Below, piece after piece: positions 1-12,760 of a stretch of 64,000 nt of DNA; the stretch's first letter is position 1; each line of letters opens with the position of its first letter. The DNA comes from Tetradesmus obliquus. Its lineage: Eukaryota; Chlorophyta; Chlorophyceae; Sphaeropleales; Scenedesmaceae. A program made the translations under genes and the position numbers. Below the pieces are notes generated by a model. That model worked only from the letters and a program-made list of their open reading frames with translations. It made no database searches and was not told the origin of the DNA. The DNA lies in contig CP126199.1 of NCBI GenBank assembly GCA_030272155.1, forward strand, positions 1,240,001 to 1,304,000. The letters are read 5' to 3'.

Positions 1-57
1 GGAGGTGCGGCAGCCGTTGCATCTGCTGCAGCCACGCCCTTGCTGCCGCCAGCCGCT

Positions 58-97
<40 letters not shown>

Positions 98-1319
98 GTT
101 GGCTGCTCACCGGCGCGGGGCGCTTGGCTTTGACAGGCGCAGCAACCTTTGCACCTGCTGCAGCAGCACCCTCACTGCTGCCAGCGGCTGCAGCAGCAGC
201 AGCAGCAGCAGCAGCACTGCTGCTCAGCGGCACGGGGTGCTTGGCTGCTGGAGGCACGGCAGCCTTTGCAACTGCTGCAGCAGCGCCCTCACTGCCACTT
301 GCGGCGCCGTCACCACTTGCTGCTGAATTCAGCTGTAAACAGCGCGGCCGCTTGCGGCGCTGCTGCTGCTGCTGCTGATGCTGGCGCAGTTCCTCCTGCT
401 GGCGCACTTCCTCCTGCTGGCGTTGTTCCTCCTGCAAGCGTTGCTGCTCCTGTAAGCGCTGCTCCTCCTGCAGGCGGCGCTGCTCCTGCAAGCGCTGCTG
501 CTGCCGCTGCAGGCGGCGCTGCTCCTGCAGGCGCTGCTGCTCGTGCTGGTGCTGCTCCTCCTGCTGGCGCTGTTGCCGGAGCTGCCGCTGCTCGTGGCGG
601 TACTGCCGCTGCAGGCGCTGCTCCTCAATGCGCTGCTCCAGCAGGCGCTGCTCTTCCTGCAGGCGCTGCTCTTCCTGCAGGCGCTGCTCCTCCTGCAGGC
701 GCTGTTCCTCTGTTTCTGGCGCCACCCCTACATTGCTTGTTGACCCACTTGGCCACACTGTCTGCGCTGCTGGTGCAGCAGTGTCAGCAGCAGCAGCACC
801 ACCACCAGCAGCAGCAGCAGCAGCAACAGCAGCTGTTGATGCCTCATCAACCTCGGCAGCATCAGGCAGCCTGCCCACTTGAGCTGTGCGCTGCGCTGCT
901 GCTCCAGGCATGTTCGCTGCCTCTGCTGCTTCTGCTCCTGGTGGCGCTGCAGCAGCAACAGCAACGGCAGGAGGAGGCACATCAGCAGCTGCTGCTCCTG
1001 CTGCTCCTGCTCCTGCTGCTGCTGCTGCTGCTGCTGTGGCGGCGGCGTCCATGGTAGCACTGGCTGGTCCTACTCCCGCGGCAGCCGCTGCCGACGCGGC
1101 GTCGACCAGCTGCTGTGCACTGGCAACTGCTAACCGCAGCTCTGCAACTGCCGCCATTGCTGTGTCGAGCTGTTCAACAAGAAGTTTATTGATGATGTTT
1201 AGGTTGTCCCCCAAAGCGCGTGCTGCATCAGCATGCTGTGCCAGCTGCTGCCTCAGCTGCTGCACTTCTCTGGAGCCCAAGAAGGCAGCCTGCTGGCTGC
1301 CACATGGGATGTCCGCCAT
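1..1319 (-). CDS. Gln/Glu/Arg-rich coiled-coil protein, 3' end cut off by the window
   Basis: An uninterrupted reading frame runs leftwards from the ATG at 1319 to the window edge, about 439 codons with no stop. An upstream in-frame stop precedes this ATG and no other in-frame ATG lies between, which supports the start. Residues 1-65 are ordinary sequence beginning MADIPCGSQQ, with a helix rich in Leu, Gln and Ala. An Ala/Pro-rich linker follows to about residue 190. Next comes a long charged stretch of repeated EEQRLQ and EQRRLQ units (roughly plus-strand 330-705), which should form an extended helix or coiled coil. After a basic RRKRPR patch, a possible nuclear signal, come Ala runs with KAAVPP and KAKRPAP blocks. 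I do not recognise a family. The other long frames here are triplet-repeat shadows. The function and the remaining C-terminus are unknown. Confidence 0.6.
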
Positions 1320-3020
1320 GACCTGCTCAGCACAGCAGCAGGCATCAGCACAGCAAGTATGAGTGAGGATCAATGATCAACTCCAGCAGCTGGTGGACCA
1401 AACAGTTGCAGTGAAACTGCCATGGTGTGCTGTGTGCTGTATCAGGCACAAGATTCAGCACGGAAGCTGAGGCATGTACTGGTATTATTGCTTCTCAGCA
1501 ACTAAGGAGTGTCGTCTGCTCCTGATACGCGAAGATCAGGGGCCCTGACCCGACGGGTGTTATGTCAGCGCAAAAGGCCAGCGATGCCATCCAACGAAAG
1601 CGATCAAATACCCTATTTAATGTACATTTCAGGAGTTACATGTCAAGATCTGTTCGCAACGCAGTAGCCACCGGAGCTCACTTGGTGGCCGATCTGTCTG
1701 CGAGGGCCTGGGAGCGGATGATAAAACGCGCGAATGAAAGCGCACAAGTACAGCGCAAAGATCACACATGCTGAACGTCAATTCTGTGTAACGTGGCACT
1801 CATTGGTGGTTTTGGCAGCCGAATTGGCGTCTCGGGCATCCTACGTGAGCCAGCGCTCACGCGTCCTGTTATGACACCCGGAATACTTTCTTCTGACCTC
1901 TGGCACTGATGAACGGCTGTTATGAACGGCTGTTATGCAGACAAAGTAACAACCAGCTGCGTGAACCCGCTACGAGAACTTGCTAGGAGAACCCGCTACG
2001 AGAACCAGCTGCGTGAACCCGCTACGAGAACCAGCTGCGAGAACCCGCTACGAGAACAATCATTACACTATATATACATATACAACAGATATCATATGAG
2101 AACCCGCTGCAAGATCCAGCGCTGTGTGATGGTGTGACGGCGTATTAGGGGCATCTGTGCAACTGTGGCTGCTGCCGCAGTGGTGCCGCTGGTGCCGGCT
2201 GCCACCGCCGGCCGCTGCCCAGCCGTCACCAGCCGACACCAGCTGCAGCGCCCCCTGCGGTCACCGGCCGTCAGTAGCTGCTGCCGCCGCCGCCCGTTAC
2301 TATTTACTGCTGTTACCGGCACTGCTGAGTGACAGCTTCACACCGGCAGTCGCAGCGAGCTTGCCGTGACAGCCCTGCAAGGGCCTCGCTGTGCCAGTAT
2401 CATTGTAACAACGAAAAACCTGTTCAAAAAACAGCGTAAAAGTTGAAGGATATTTCAATGCAACACCTTCTGTTGACATTCCATCACATGAGCAGACAGA
2501 ACACAGAGGCGGTCTGCGGCGGCATGTGCAGATGGTGTACTACAGTAGTAGTACACGTAGTACACACCTTGGTCAGACCATGCTTGTGGATCGTTCAGGT
2601 CTGGGCATGCAGCAAACATCATGGACATGCTACAACATATGGTGGTGTCAGAGGCATGCATGTGCAGCAGCTGCACAGCAGTCTTCGCTGCACAGCCCTG
2701 CAATGCCACTGAATAGATTAGGCGCGTCATATAGCTACAGCGCTGCAGCTGCGCCCTGCGTGCTCCACCGGGAGGGTCAGCAAATCACTATGTCTGAGGT
2801 TTCGAAAACGACACCTGAACCTGGTCAGAAGCATCACAGTGAGTCTTGACGTCACTTTCAGCTGACAAACAGGCAGCGCGTCAGCAGCTGCTGTGCTGTT
2901 TGGGAAGGTAAAAAAACAGCCACATAGCCAGCTGCATCCCAGCAGTGCTAGTGATGCATCCCCTGCCAGCGATGCTGCTGTGACCAGCAGCAACAATGCT
3001 GCTGCCAGCAGTGCCCTTTG

Positions 3021-3053
<33 letters not shown>

Positions 3054-4637
3054 CATGTTTCGCATACCAACTTGTGTCCTGCTCGTCAATGCTGCTGCTG
3101 ACATCAGCAAAAGCAACAATCTTCAGCTTGCGTTATAGGGGCATGGGGGGGGGGGGGGTGCTGTTCAGCAGAAGCAGCACCAGCAGCACAAGCAGCAGCA
3201 AATGCAGTGGGATGCAGGCAGCACAACGGCGCCTGCTTCATGTCAGATGCTGCTCGAAAATGCTGCTGCAGCATTATGGATCGGAGAGTGTGTACAGCCC
3301 TGTTGTTGCAGCTGGCGGCTGCAGCGGAAGCTGTCAACAGCTGAGGTAAAGCATTAGCTGAGTCAGCAGCGGCGAATGCATTCACATGGTGCTGCTGCTC
3401 ATGGTGGCATGTGGCCGTGGCCGCTGGTATCTACCAGTGCAGGCACTCTGGCTGCCAATCAGAAGAAACTGTTCACACACAGTACAGAAACAGCTGCTCT
3501 TGTGGCAGTGCTGGCGATCGTCTTACGCGGCATAAAGCACAAAGCAGTGATGTTGCATGAGTGCTGCAGTGCGGGTGGCCCAGGGCCATCCAAAGGCTGA
3601 AGTAGCGTCACACCAGCATCAAACATCGGCAACAGCAACATCTGCTATGCACGGTGCCAGTGTCACTGTTCTTATGTTATCATGCTTTTGTATGCCAGAT
3701 GTTCATGTCCTGCAAAAGCTGGGTACATGTACATCTCGAGCTGCACTTCTGCTGTGAAGCAGCGGCGGCCTGGGGTGCATGCGGGCGGACTGGTGCCAGT
3801 TGTCAAAATTGCTTCAGTAAGCACTGCTTGAACACGCCACACAGTGCCGAACAGAAAGCAACTTAAAAACCTTACCCAGTAGTATAAGTGTGACTGGGTG
3901 TTGGAAGGACTGACATGCACACAGTGCCGCTGCAGATGCAATATATGAAGCCTTCGGGATCCTGGCTTCGTCTAAAATTCGTCATTTTATATGAAGCCTG
4001 CAAGTCAGCTGCAGCTCAGCTGACGTTCAGCAGCAAAGCTTCGTCACAGGTGCAATGGCATGCAGCATCTGCAAACATAATATCGCTGTAAAGCATACAG
4101 CTTCGCTTCTTTTATTCTGCTGTCAGCACTGCTTCAAACAGGCAGTACTTGATTGGTACAGCCAGCAGCAGATGCCACACCTTCCAGCCTGAGGTTGGCA
4201 TGGAGGCGACCTCCTGGAGTTCTGGTTGCCTGTGAAGCAGCAGGATCACGCGCAACATGCTTAAACTCCATTTTGCTACTACTAAAGCCGTACTGCTTGT
4301 GCATGAAGCGACCATGCGCGCTTTTGCGCCTGCCACTCTTTTAAGGGGCAGTATCGCCATGAGGAGTTTTGTACCTGTCACGGAGGTCGTCGCACTGATG
4401 CAGTACTGCAAGAAATCAACTTAGCAGACCGAAAGTCTGTTATGCCGTTGGCCTAACAACCGCTGGCAGCTTCCTGCGACTTGCAGGCCGCGTCCGTCAG
4501 CGCACGCATATAACAATTTCTGACAACGGTGGGAGGAACAGCATAAGACGACTTCCATGCCTTCAAATTCTATAAAGAAGGCCAAAGGTACACTAAGCTG
4601 CTGTAGTATCAATCGACACTCGAACTTCAGGTCAATC
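1320..4637. other. Intergenic stretch between divergent genes
   Basis: No convincing exon was found between the leftward coiled-coil gene and the rightward LPMO gene. The stretch holds a 13-base direct duplication (1911-1936), a 26-base tandem repeat (1954-2057), a GC-rich CCG/CAG-like block at 2150-2310, a CTG run near 3024-3050 and a long G run near 3147-3160. Short frames here have cysteine-rich, triplet-biased translations unlike real proteins. A TATA-like ATATAA lies near 4508-4513, about 125 bases before the LPMO ATG; it is a possible core promoter but unproven. Confidence 0.5.
1954..2057. repeat. 26-bp minisatellite, four copies
   Basis: Four head-to-tail 26-base units start at 1954, 1980, 2006 and 2032. 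Each ends in CCCGCTACGAGAAC; the first part varies (CAGCTGCGTGAA, TTGCTAGGAGAA, CAGCTGCGAGAA). A degenerate fifth piece (AGAACCCGCTGCAAGA) sits near 2098. There are no unique spacers, so it is not a CRISPR array. Confidence 0.9.
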
Positions 4638-7530
4638 ATGGAGGTGTTTCGCAGAGCGTTCACTGTGGCGATAGTGCTAATGTTTTGCTACACCGCGCCA
4701 GTTCAAGGACATGGAATGATGATACATCCGGTTTCAAGGAACTTTTTAGCGTACTTGCAGGGCCGAGAGTGGTGCCCGCATTGCTTGAACGCAGGGGGTG
4801 AGTTTGCCAGGTTACACAGTGCAGCAGCAGCTCAAAGATAGCTCGTTCTTTTATAAGAACAATATAATTCCTATTATAAAGAGAGATTGATGTGCAGGGG
4901 TTGTGCCAAGCGCAGGCCAGTCAAGGGCAGAGCAGGCACATGTAGCATGTGCTGTAGCAGCCACTAGTACTACTCCTGCGCAGCATGCCTACTGCTCAAC
5001 AAACCAATGACAGTCTTTAACCAACGTGTGTCATATGCGCAGGCTCTTCTGTGGTCTCGAATGGCGGTCAGCTGGTGTGGCCTGCAGAATCCCGTGGCTA
5101 CTGTGGGGACCGTGCAGGCGAGCAGAAGTGGGACGTGCCAGGCGCGCTGCAAGCAGTCTACTCCCCTGGACAGGTGGACACAGGCTTTACTACTTGTCCT
5201 GCAGCAGCTCTGCTGCATCCCTATTCAAATACTGTATTTGTTGTCACCTGTTGCACCCCGTCAGGCTGTGTACTGCCAGCCTGGTGGCAAGCATCCTACT
5301 ACGCGCCCTACCACACATCATGTCGCTGCTATTTGCGCTGACACTTGCATTGAGGCGCGTCTATGTGGAAATTGTAACGTGCTAGGCCGTTGTTTGCTGG
5401 TGTATATGTGCGTCCATGTATTTTGCACAGCCTGATGCTTTCTTGACATTCTGCCTGCCACACTGGCGGCTGCAGCACACCATGTTCATGCATCACAGCT
5501 GGAGCGCGCACCCATAGCCACATACGAACACCCACAACAACCAGGGTTAAACATTTTCACTCTGTTGCTTTGCTGGTGCTGCTGTTGTAGGTCATCAACG
5601 TCGACCACCTGGTGACAGAGAACCACTTGGGCCGCATCGACATGCAGCTGTGCGACGTGACAGCGAAGCCGGGCGACAACAAGTGCATCACCCTCAAGAG
5701 GTCAGCAGCAGCAAGCTGCTCATGAGTGTTTGCTTGATAGCATGCTTGACAGAGTGTGACTTCGTGTCAGTATATACACTGTACAGTTTCTCATAAGACA
5801 TACAGCAGAGCTGATGTGCAGAGGCTGCAAGTATCTGGCACAGCCCTTCATTTCGTGCCCTGTCGCCGAACCACCCACCAAACCTGCATTTGGTTTTGAC
5901 CATCTGCTCTCAGCAATACCACTGCTGCATGTTCTCTGTCATGTTACTTTGCAGGGCTGACGGCAAGAGCTCATCGTGGTATCTGCCCTTCATTGCAAGC
6001 TGGAGTGGCGGCAACCGCGGCAGCGAGAAGCCCATCTACAGTGACGGCAGCTTTGGCATGTACACCATGCCAGATGTGATGCAAGAGTGAGCCGGCCTGC
6101 TACTCTGGGCTCACATCAAGCGTGGCAGTAGATGCTGAGGTCTTCTATGATGCAGGGGACTCTTTTAGATAGACTTTGGCCTGCATGTTGTGACCACAGT
6201 ATCTTCTTGTCTGGTCATCCTGTGACAACCTTTGATGACAGCAGTTGACTGGCTAATTTGTTGTCATATTGCTGAGGCATGTCTGTTTCTGTGTGCCTGC
6301 AGGGAGGGCTGCACAGGGCAGTACATTTGCAGTGGCTACAAAGGACTGGTGGCATACCGCACGCAGTGGCAGCTGCCCACACAGCTGCCCTGCAGGCGCT
6401 GCAAGCTGATGTGGACCTACCTCACTGCACACAACTGTTGGTGAGTGGCAGCACTTGCCTTTTCCTCGTGAACGTGACGGACATTTGGGAGCGGATGGCT
6501 CTTACACATGTCGGCCGTGCCACTGACAGAAGCATGGTAGCTATCTAGGAACTGCTGCAGCTGCTGTAGCCAGGGCAGACAGATCACTTGCGCAAACGTT
6601 TGTTGGGGTGGAGTGTCGCTGTGCATGGCAGAACTGCCCTTTACAGCACATACCTTATAGACCACATTGGTGACACACTTGCATTGCTCATGCTGCTGTT
6701 GCCGCAGGCCACCTTGTAACCCGGCCAATGCGGATGAGGTCACGTGCGAGAACAAGCAAGATTTCCTGACCTGTGGCGCGCCCAATGCACAGTACCCCGA
6801 ATCCTTCTGGAACTGGTGAGACCTGCTGCTGTGAACTACAGCAGTTTGATGCAGATGCTGGTGTTCTTCCTCTGCCGTTTCAGCTGCCAGCAAAGACAGC
6901 AAGTGACCGGCGGCGACTGCCATGCGCTTAATGCAGCTATAGCCGTTGCACCTCTGTCAATGTGCCTCAGGCTTCAAGCTTGCCGCAAGTGCAGCTGTGT
7001 GTATGATGATGTGCTGCCTGTAACAGCATCAACACGTTAAGCTTGCGAGTGCTAGCCTGCAGCTATTGGTGCCCTAGGGCTGTCATGATGCAAGCAGACC
7101 CTTTTAAAATCTGCAATGCCTCACACTGCCTGTGGCCTGCATGTCCTGTGTTTATTTTGCTGTCAGCGCTGACGTGCGCATCAAAAACACAGGCAACACT
7201 TCAGACGACTCAGATGACGACTACCAGATACCTGCAGACACCCCCGACAGCCAGCTGCCAGATGATACATCAACACAAGCACCAGCACGCAGGGACCTGC
7301 CTGCTTGGGAGTCAAAGATCAGCGTTTCAAATGCACCCTTTGGTTCTCCAAGGGTTGTCAAAATGCACAGCGGTGGCTGGAGGATGACAGAGATGGCCCC
7401 TAGGATCAGGAAGGAGGCTGCACGCCAGATGCCTGAAGAGCAGCCGACTGAAGAGCCGACCGAGCATGCCGATGTTGAAGATGCCACAGTTGAGCAGCCA
7501 GAACTCGGCAGGCGCATGCTGCTGCATTGA
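4638..7530 (+). CDS. Secreted lytic polysaccharide monooxygenase, AA15-like
   Basis: Seven exons, 380 aa: 4638-4797, 5043-5173, 5591-5700, 5955-6086, 6303-6440, 6708-6815, 7167-7530. Phases match at every junction. Residues 1-24 form a signal peptide ending VQG, so the mature protein begins with His25 (HGMMIHPVSRN), the N-terminal ligand of an LPMO copper histidine brace. The second ligand is probably His109 in ENHLGRIDMQLC. Other family marks are paired cysteines, CRRCKLMWTYLTAHNCW (exon 5) and PESFWNCADV (about 255-262), which supplies the aromatic axial position. This matches the chitin-binding type-4/AA15 fold, which oxidatively cleaves chitin or cellulose outside the cell. Residues 263-380 form an acidic, Pro/Glu/Thr-rich disordered tail with no second carbohydrate module visible. 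Donor 2 (GTGGAC) is weak. An upstream in-frame ATG at 4557 would spoil the signal peptide. The substrate is not predictable from sequence. Confidence 0.88.
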
Positions 7531-7842
7531 AGCTTGTTGGTTGTACCATAGATTACGTGTGTAGTTGTGATTGTGCAGTGTGTACAGAGTGATTGTGAAG
7601 GGTGTGTATAGTTGTGTCAGCAGCACCAGGTTGTGCAGTTGTATTGCTGTGGGTGTGTGCTGTGTACATGTTCAGGCCAAGATAGCCGCAGCAGCAACCT
7701 GCTGTAGTGGTGCTGATGCGCACATCAGCTTCGAAACACAACCACCTGTGTCAGCAGGATGTGAATTGCATACTGCTGCTGCACAAGGGAAGCTTATTTA
7801 CAAATATATGATGTGTGATGAACATACTGCAGCTCAGGCCAG

Positions 7843-7847
7843 TGTAA
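7843..7847 (+). terminator. Candidate TGTAA polyadenylation signal for the LPMO gene
   Basis: TGTAA is the usual poly(A) signal of green algae. This copy lies about 310 bases past the LPMO stop at 7530 and is the first plus-strand TGTAA I see there. A five-base motif is weak evidence on its own. Confidence 0.35.
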
Positions 7848-8886
7848 GGCTTGCTTGAGTAATTTGTGTACATCCTTTGACCGATTGTACTTGGCTTTGT
7901 GTGCCATGCCATCCTGACGTGTGAGAAGCTTTGTGATTACATGACATGCTGCTTACTCCAGCAACAAGATGCTGATACGGTGCGTGTGTAGGTCTGCAAC
8001 CCAACCCCTAGTGTACATGCTATCTATGTGTGCGACATGTGACAGAAAATGGCTTTATTGCGTGTACAGTGCCGCAGCACCGTCATATTTCCAGTATTGT
8101 GTTGTCAGCCCTGTGCCTTGCAGGCAGTAGTGCCATGCTGACTCAGCAAGCACTGCATACAGCGCTTGTGTTGACTGCAGGATGTGCCACAGCACTGACA
8201 AGAGAGATGATACTTTGGTGGACATGGCCGCCTCAAGCCAAAGAAATGGACGCGTTGAATGTACATGTGTATGTACAGAGAGTGCTTTGTTTACTACAGT
8301 TGGTATGTGTGTACCGTGAAGCAATGAGCAATGCTACACAAGCTTGCAAATCACGACTCATCTCATCATGTGGGTTGCCTGGCTGGTCCTGCTGCACACA
8401 GGTGCAGCACGTGTGTTGTTCCAGGGTATTGTGTGCTGCACTGAGCCGGGTGCTGTGCTGTGAAGGGGCCTGCACGCGTACGCCCCATTCAGGCTCAGTG
8501 CGTGTGGCGTTGCTTACTGCAGCAACCGCAGGATGCCATACGTGCAGCGCTTGAAAGCTGCGTTGTTGCCAGGTGCTCAGCAGCCACTGTGGGGCTTGCT
8601 GCAAGGCTTGCCTTGGTCCGCGGCTTGTTACAAGAACATTGTGGTTCAACATGGTGCTTGCAGCCAGTAGGTGTTGATGGACTTGATGGTGCCTCCATGG
8701 AGTCTATCAACTCTTTCTGAAAGGCCACCGTGGCCGTAGCAGCAGGTATGTTCAGCCTGACTGCATGTCCCATGTTTGCAGACTACAGGTTGAGCGCTTA
8801 CATTTTGGCTGCCAACAAAGAGACGAGCACTGCACGTGTTGTTGGAGTGCTGGGCAAGCACAGGAACTCAGTGGCAGTGCCCAGCA

Positions 8887-9168
8887 CTAGGCTAGGCAGG
8901 CTGCCTGAAGGCAGTGCAATGGCGGCCGCACACCATTGCCTGTAACTTTCTGGCAAAGATTCAGCTCCAATGTGGGTTTCAGGGCTCCAGAGTGTAGGTT
9001 GAAGTCATCACAGTCTTCTGGTTTGACGAGGCTGCGCACAAATGCCAAGAAGCAAAATTGGTGGCACTTCCCAGTGAGCTCTGCTGTGCAATTCATCAGG
9101 CTCATTGCAGGATCGCGCCTCACGACGTTGACACCCACACAAATTTCATGGTAATATACTGTTACTAT
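8887..9168 (-). other. Possible orphan minus-strand exon
   Basis: Reading leftwards from an AG at about 9169, a frame of about 90 codons stays open to a stop at 8887. Its translation has balanced, protein-like composition (for example CVGVNVVRRD, KPEDCDDFNLHSGALKP) with six or seven cysteines, unlike the triplet-repeat shadows around it. No starting ATG with context, partner exon or recognised domain was found. It could be the last exon of a small secreted protein, or chance. Confidence 0.2.
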
Positions 9169-9559
9169 GGCGCGCCAATGAGCCTCTGCAGCAGCAGCTA
9201 GTTTGAACGACAGCTCAGGCTGTTACATCACTTCAAGCGCGCTCACTGACGTGATCAGCAGCTCAGGTAAACTAAACTTGACTTCGCTGAGTTAGTTTTA
9301 GGGTGTTGCTGATTTTGTTTGCGACAACGTGAAGTCCGAAGTGGTGACTGTGCTTCGAGCGGTCCGTGGCGAGGATCACAGCGTCACGCAGGTACAAAGA
9401 AAATTGCATAGGCATGTATTAGTTTTAGGCTATCAGTGCCTTAGGGAGTTGGCTGGTTCAGCAGCAGGCTGCTCTATAACCACTTTCTGCTGCCTCTCTG
9501 TTCTGTATTCCGCTGGCGTGCAGTGATCCTGCTCATGGGACCCTACGTCGGCTGATTAG

Positions 9560-12361
9560 ATGCCTGACGAACCCAAGGCCCCTGCAGGCTCGTCAGGCTT
9601 GCATGCCAGTGCTGCTCCATATGTCCCAGCTGCTGCTCCTGCTGGCAAGCCCAATGAGGGCAAGGCAGCAGGGGATGCAGCCCCCACAAGCAGCAGCACT
9701 GCCGCAACAGCAACAGCTGTGAATGGCAGTACGCCCCAGCCTGCCAACTCCAGCAGCAGCAGCAGCGCCAGCCAGCCAGCAGCGGCCGGTGGCAAGGGCG
9801 CAGGAGGGCAGAAAGGGTCTAAGGCAGCAGCAAAACAGCAGCAACAGCAGCAGCAGACGCCCACCAGCAAGCTTGCTGCAGCAGCTTCTGCTGCCCCTTT
9901 TGTGCCAGGTAGCGGCGGCAAGCCAGGTGAGTGCCGTGAACGCTTGCTGACAGTGCACACACAATGTCAACCAGCAAGCAGAACTCCACAAAGGATAAGC
10001 ACATCTTGTGGCAACTGAGCCCTTGCTATACCTATCTGGAATGAGTTGCTGGTTTGCCACAGCATACGTACATATGGTCACGAACTGTTGCAATTCAGAG
10101 CATCTCGCTGAACGCTGCAATGCACATCACCCATGGCAGCCATGGAGCAGTGGTAGCAGCAGAGCTTGTCGAATCATCAGCGGTAATGCAAACATCAAGC
10201 AGAGTATCATGTCACGCATACACTGAGGCAGCTTCTGAGGATTGCGCACCTGTGCATGTTCTTGCTGCTTGCAGGAAACGGCCCTGGCCAGGCAGCCGGT
10301 AAGGAGGCGAAACAGCAGCAGGGCAAGCAGGGCGGCAAGGCAGGCAAGCAGGGCAAGCAGCAGGGCGGCGGGCAGCAAAACAAGCAGCAGCAGCAGCAGC
10401 AGCAGGATCAGAAAGGGGTGGATCAGAAAGGAGCGGATCAGAAGGAAAAGGATGTGAAGGAGAAGGAGCCAAAGGCGCCTGCATCTGCCGGCAAGATGTC
10501 AGCTGCCGCTGCTGCATTCGTGCCCAAGTCTGCGCCTGGCACGCCAGCAGCAGGCAGCAGCGGCGGCGGCAGCAGCAGCAGCAGCGCGCAGCAGCCACGG
10601 TAAGAGGCAAACAGCGGCCTGTGCAGCGCTTAGCAGGACGCACACAGCATCTGCAACGCCGTGGCCAGTCCTGCTGTGCTGCCTGTACGCAGCTCTCGGT
10701 GCGGCACACACAGGAGTAGCTGCATTGTTTGAGATCACTAGCACAAGTTTGCATTGACTCTATCGTATGTTGCCTGGTGTGTTGATGCCATGTTGCTGTG
10801 CCATGTGCTGCTTGACGCCTGCAGGGGCACACCGCAGGCCAGCAGCAGCAGCACCAGCACCGTTGCAACCCCCTCAGCTGCAGCGCGTCTGAGGTCTCCC
10901 TTGAATGGCTCAAACAGTGCTGCCACAGCCGCCGCCAGCAGCAGCAGCACGCCATCAGCAACAGCAGCAGCAACAGCTAGCCCAGCTAGGCCAGGCCCAG
11001 CAGCTGGCGGCAGGGGTGGCAGGGCAGCGCGCAACGACAGCAGCAGAGGCAGCAGCAGCAACTTGGGCCTCAACAACAGCAGCAGCGCCGCTAGCGGCGG
11101 CGGCGCTAGCGGCGGCGGCCCAAGCAGCAGCAGCAGTGCAATGGGCGGTGCAGCAGCATCAGGCATGTATGGCGGCTCGAGGGCTGTTCCTGCTAGCCTC
11201 TCTGGGCTGGGTGGTGCTGGCGGGGGCCCGAAGCGAGCTCTGCTTGCGCAGTTCCAGGGCAACTATCAGTATGGCACTGCAGGCATGGCCGGGGGTCACT
11301 TTGGCGCGTATGGGCATGCTGCGCATCACCACGCGCATCATCATCATCACGGGGCGCCGGGCAAGCAGCTGCTGTCTGCGCAGTTCATGTCTGAAGGGCT
11401 GCGGCAGCAGCTGCAGCAGGCCAACTACCTCACGCAGCTGCAGGTGGGGGTGGCGAGTGTGCTGTGAAGGCGCAGACATCGATGTTGTGTTCGCAGGGCA
11501 GCTGTGTATCCGTCCGCCTCGCCCCTCTTGGTCACATGCCTCTGCTGCATCGCATCTTTTGTCTTCCGCCCGTCAATGCGAGGACCATTTGAAGGCACCA
11601 ACGTAACCAACTTTGTCTGCCCTACGTCTACTACATCACATGCCTCCCTTCTTTCGACCAACTCACAGGCCAGGGTACTCCCCCCGTTAGTTTGCTTCCC
11701 ATGGCAACCCCCTCGTGCTGTAACACGCTCTCTCCCTGCCTCTGCTTGCGTCTTGATTGTCACTGCACAGTACACGCCAAGCGGCGACGAGCCGCCACTA
11801 CCGGACAAGATTGCGCACTACCACACGCTGTACCCGCTAGAAGACCTGTCCAGCTCAGAGCTGAGTGCTGCGTGGGGCGTGCGCAGCAGCGCGCTCAAGG
11901 GGCTCAGCGCGCGCGACGGGCGCGCCTACGTGCTGCGCGTGGTGTGCGGCAAGCAGGTGCGTGGTGTGTGTATGCAGTTGCAGTGTGTGAATGAGTTGGG
12001 TGTGCTGCGCTTGATGTTGTGGTTGCACCCGATGGGCGCGCCTACGTGCTGCGCGTGGTGTGCGGCAAGCAGGTGCGTTGAATACTAGGGTCCATTGTTT
12101 GGCGCAGCTGTGGCAATGCTGGTGCCGCCTGCATCGTAGCGCTTGATTAGCTCTGGCGGGGAGCGTGCCATGTGGCCCTCACACTGCTGATGTATAGTCC
12201 AATGGTGCCGCTTGCCGGTGCTCTTGTGCTGGTGCTGCCGCTGTCGCTGTATCCATGTGCTGCTACTGTTGCTGCTGCTGCCAGGTCATCCCCTCCCTTG
12301 AGATGCCGAGCGTCGTGCGCAGCGCAGTGGACATGTGGGCCTGCAATACAACACACTGCCA

Positions 12362-12393
<32 letters not shown>

Positions 12394-12714
12394 TCATCCT
12401 CGCGTTGAGATGCTGAGCGTGGTGTGCAGCGCGGTGGACATTCAAGTAACACAACACTGCTGCTGCTGCTGCTGCCGCCAGGTCATCCCCTCCCTTGACA
12501 TGCTGAGCGTGGTGCACAGCGCAGTAGACATGTGGGCATGCCTGGCGGGACACCCCGGGCCTGCTGGTGCCATACATTTACATGCTGTTGCCGCTGCTGC
12601 TGCTGCTGCTGCCAGGTCATTCCTTCGCTGGAGATGCTGAGCGTGGTGCGCAGCGCAGTAGACATGTGGGCCTGCCTGGCGGGACACTCCAGGCTGCTGG
12701 TGCTGTACATTCAC

Positions 12715-12760
<46 letters not shown>

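Larger units (their letters stand above)
7531..9559. other. Intergenic stretch between LPMO and PAN3 genes
   Basis: This holds the LPMO 3' UTR and the PAN3 upstream region. Plus-strand open frames such as 8030-8554 are cysteine-rich, have no splice-supported continuation and look non-coding. The only protein-like piece is a short minus-strand frame near 8887-9168, listed separately. Confidence 0.45.

Noticed and set aside
149..1057. Long plus-strand open frame at the left edge
   Set aside because: Its translation is Gln/Leu/Ala/Cys triplet-repeat sequence antisense to the coiled-coil gene, which has a cleaner protein-like frame.
8030..8554. Plus-strand open frame of 174 codons
   Set aside because: Cysteine-rich, unbiased codon use, no splice partner and no motif; it starts at a minor position in the LPMO-PAN3 spacer.
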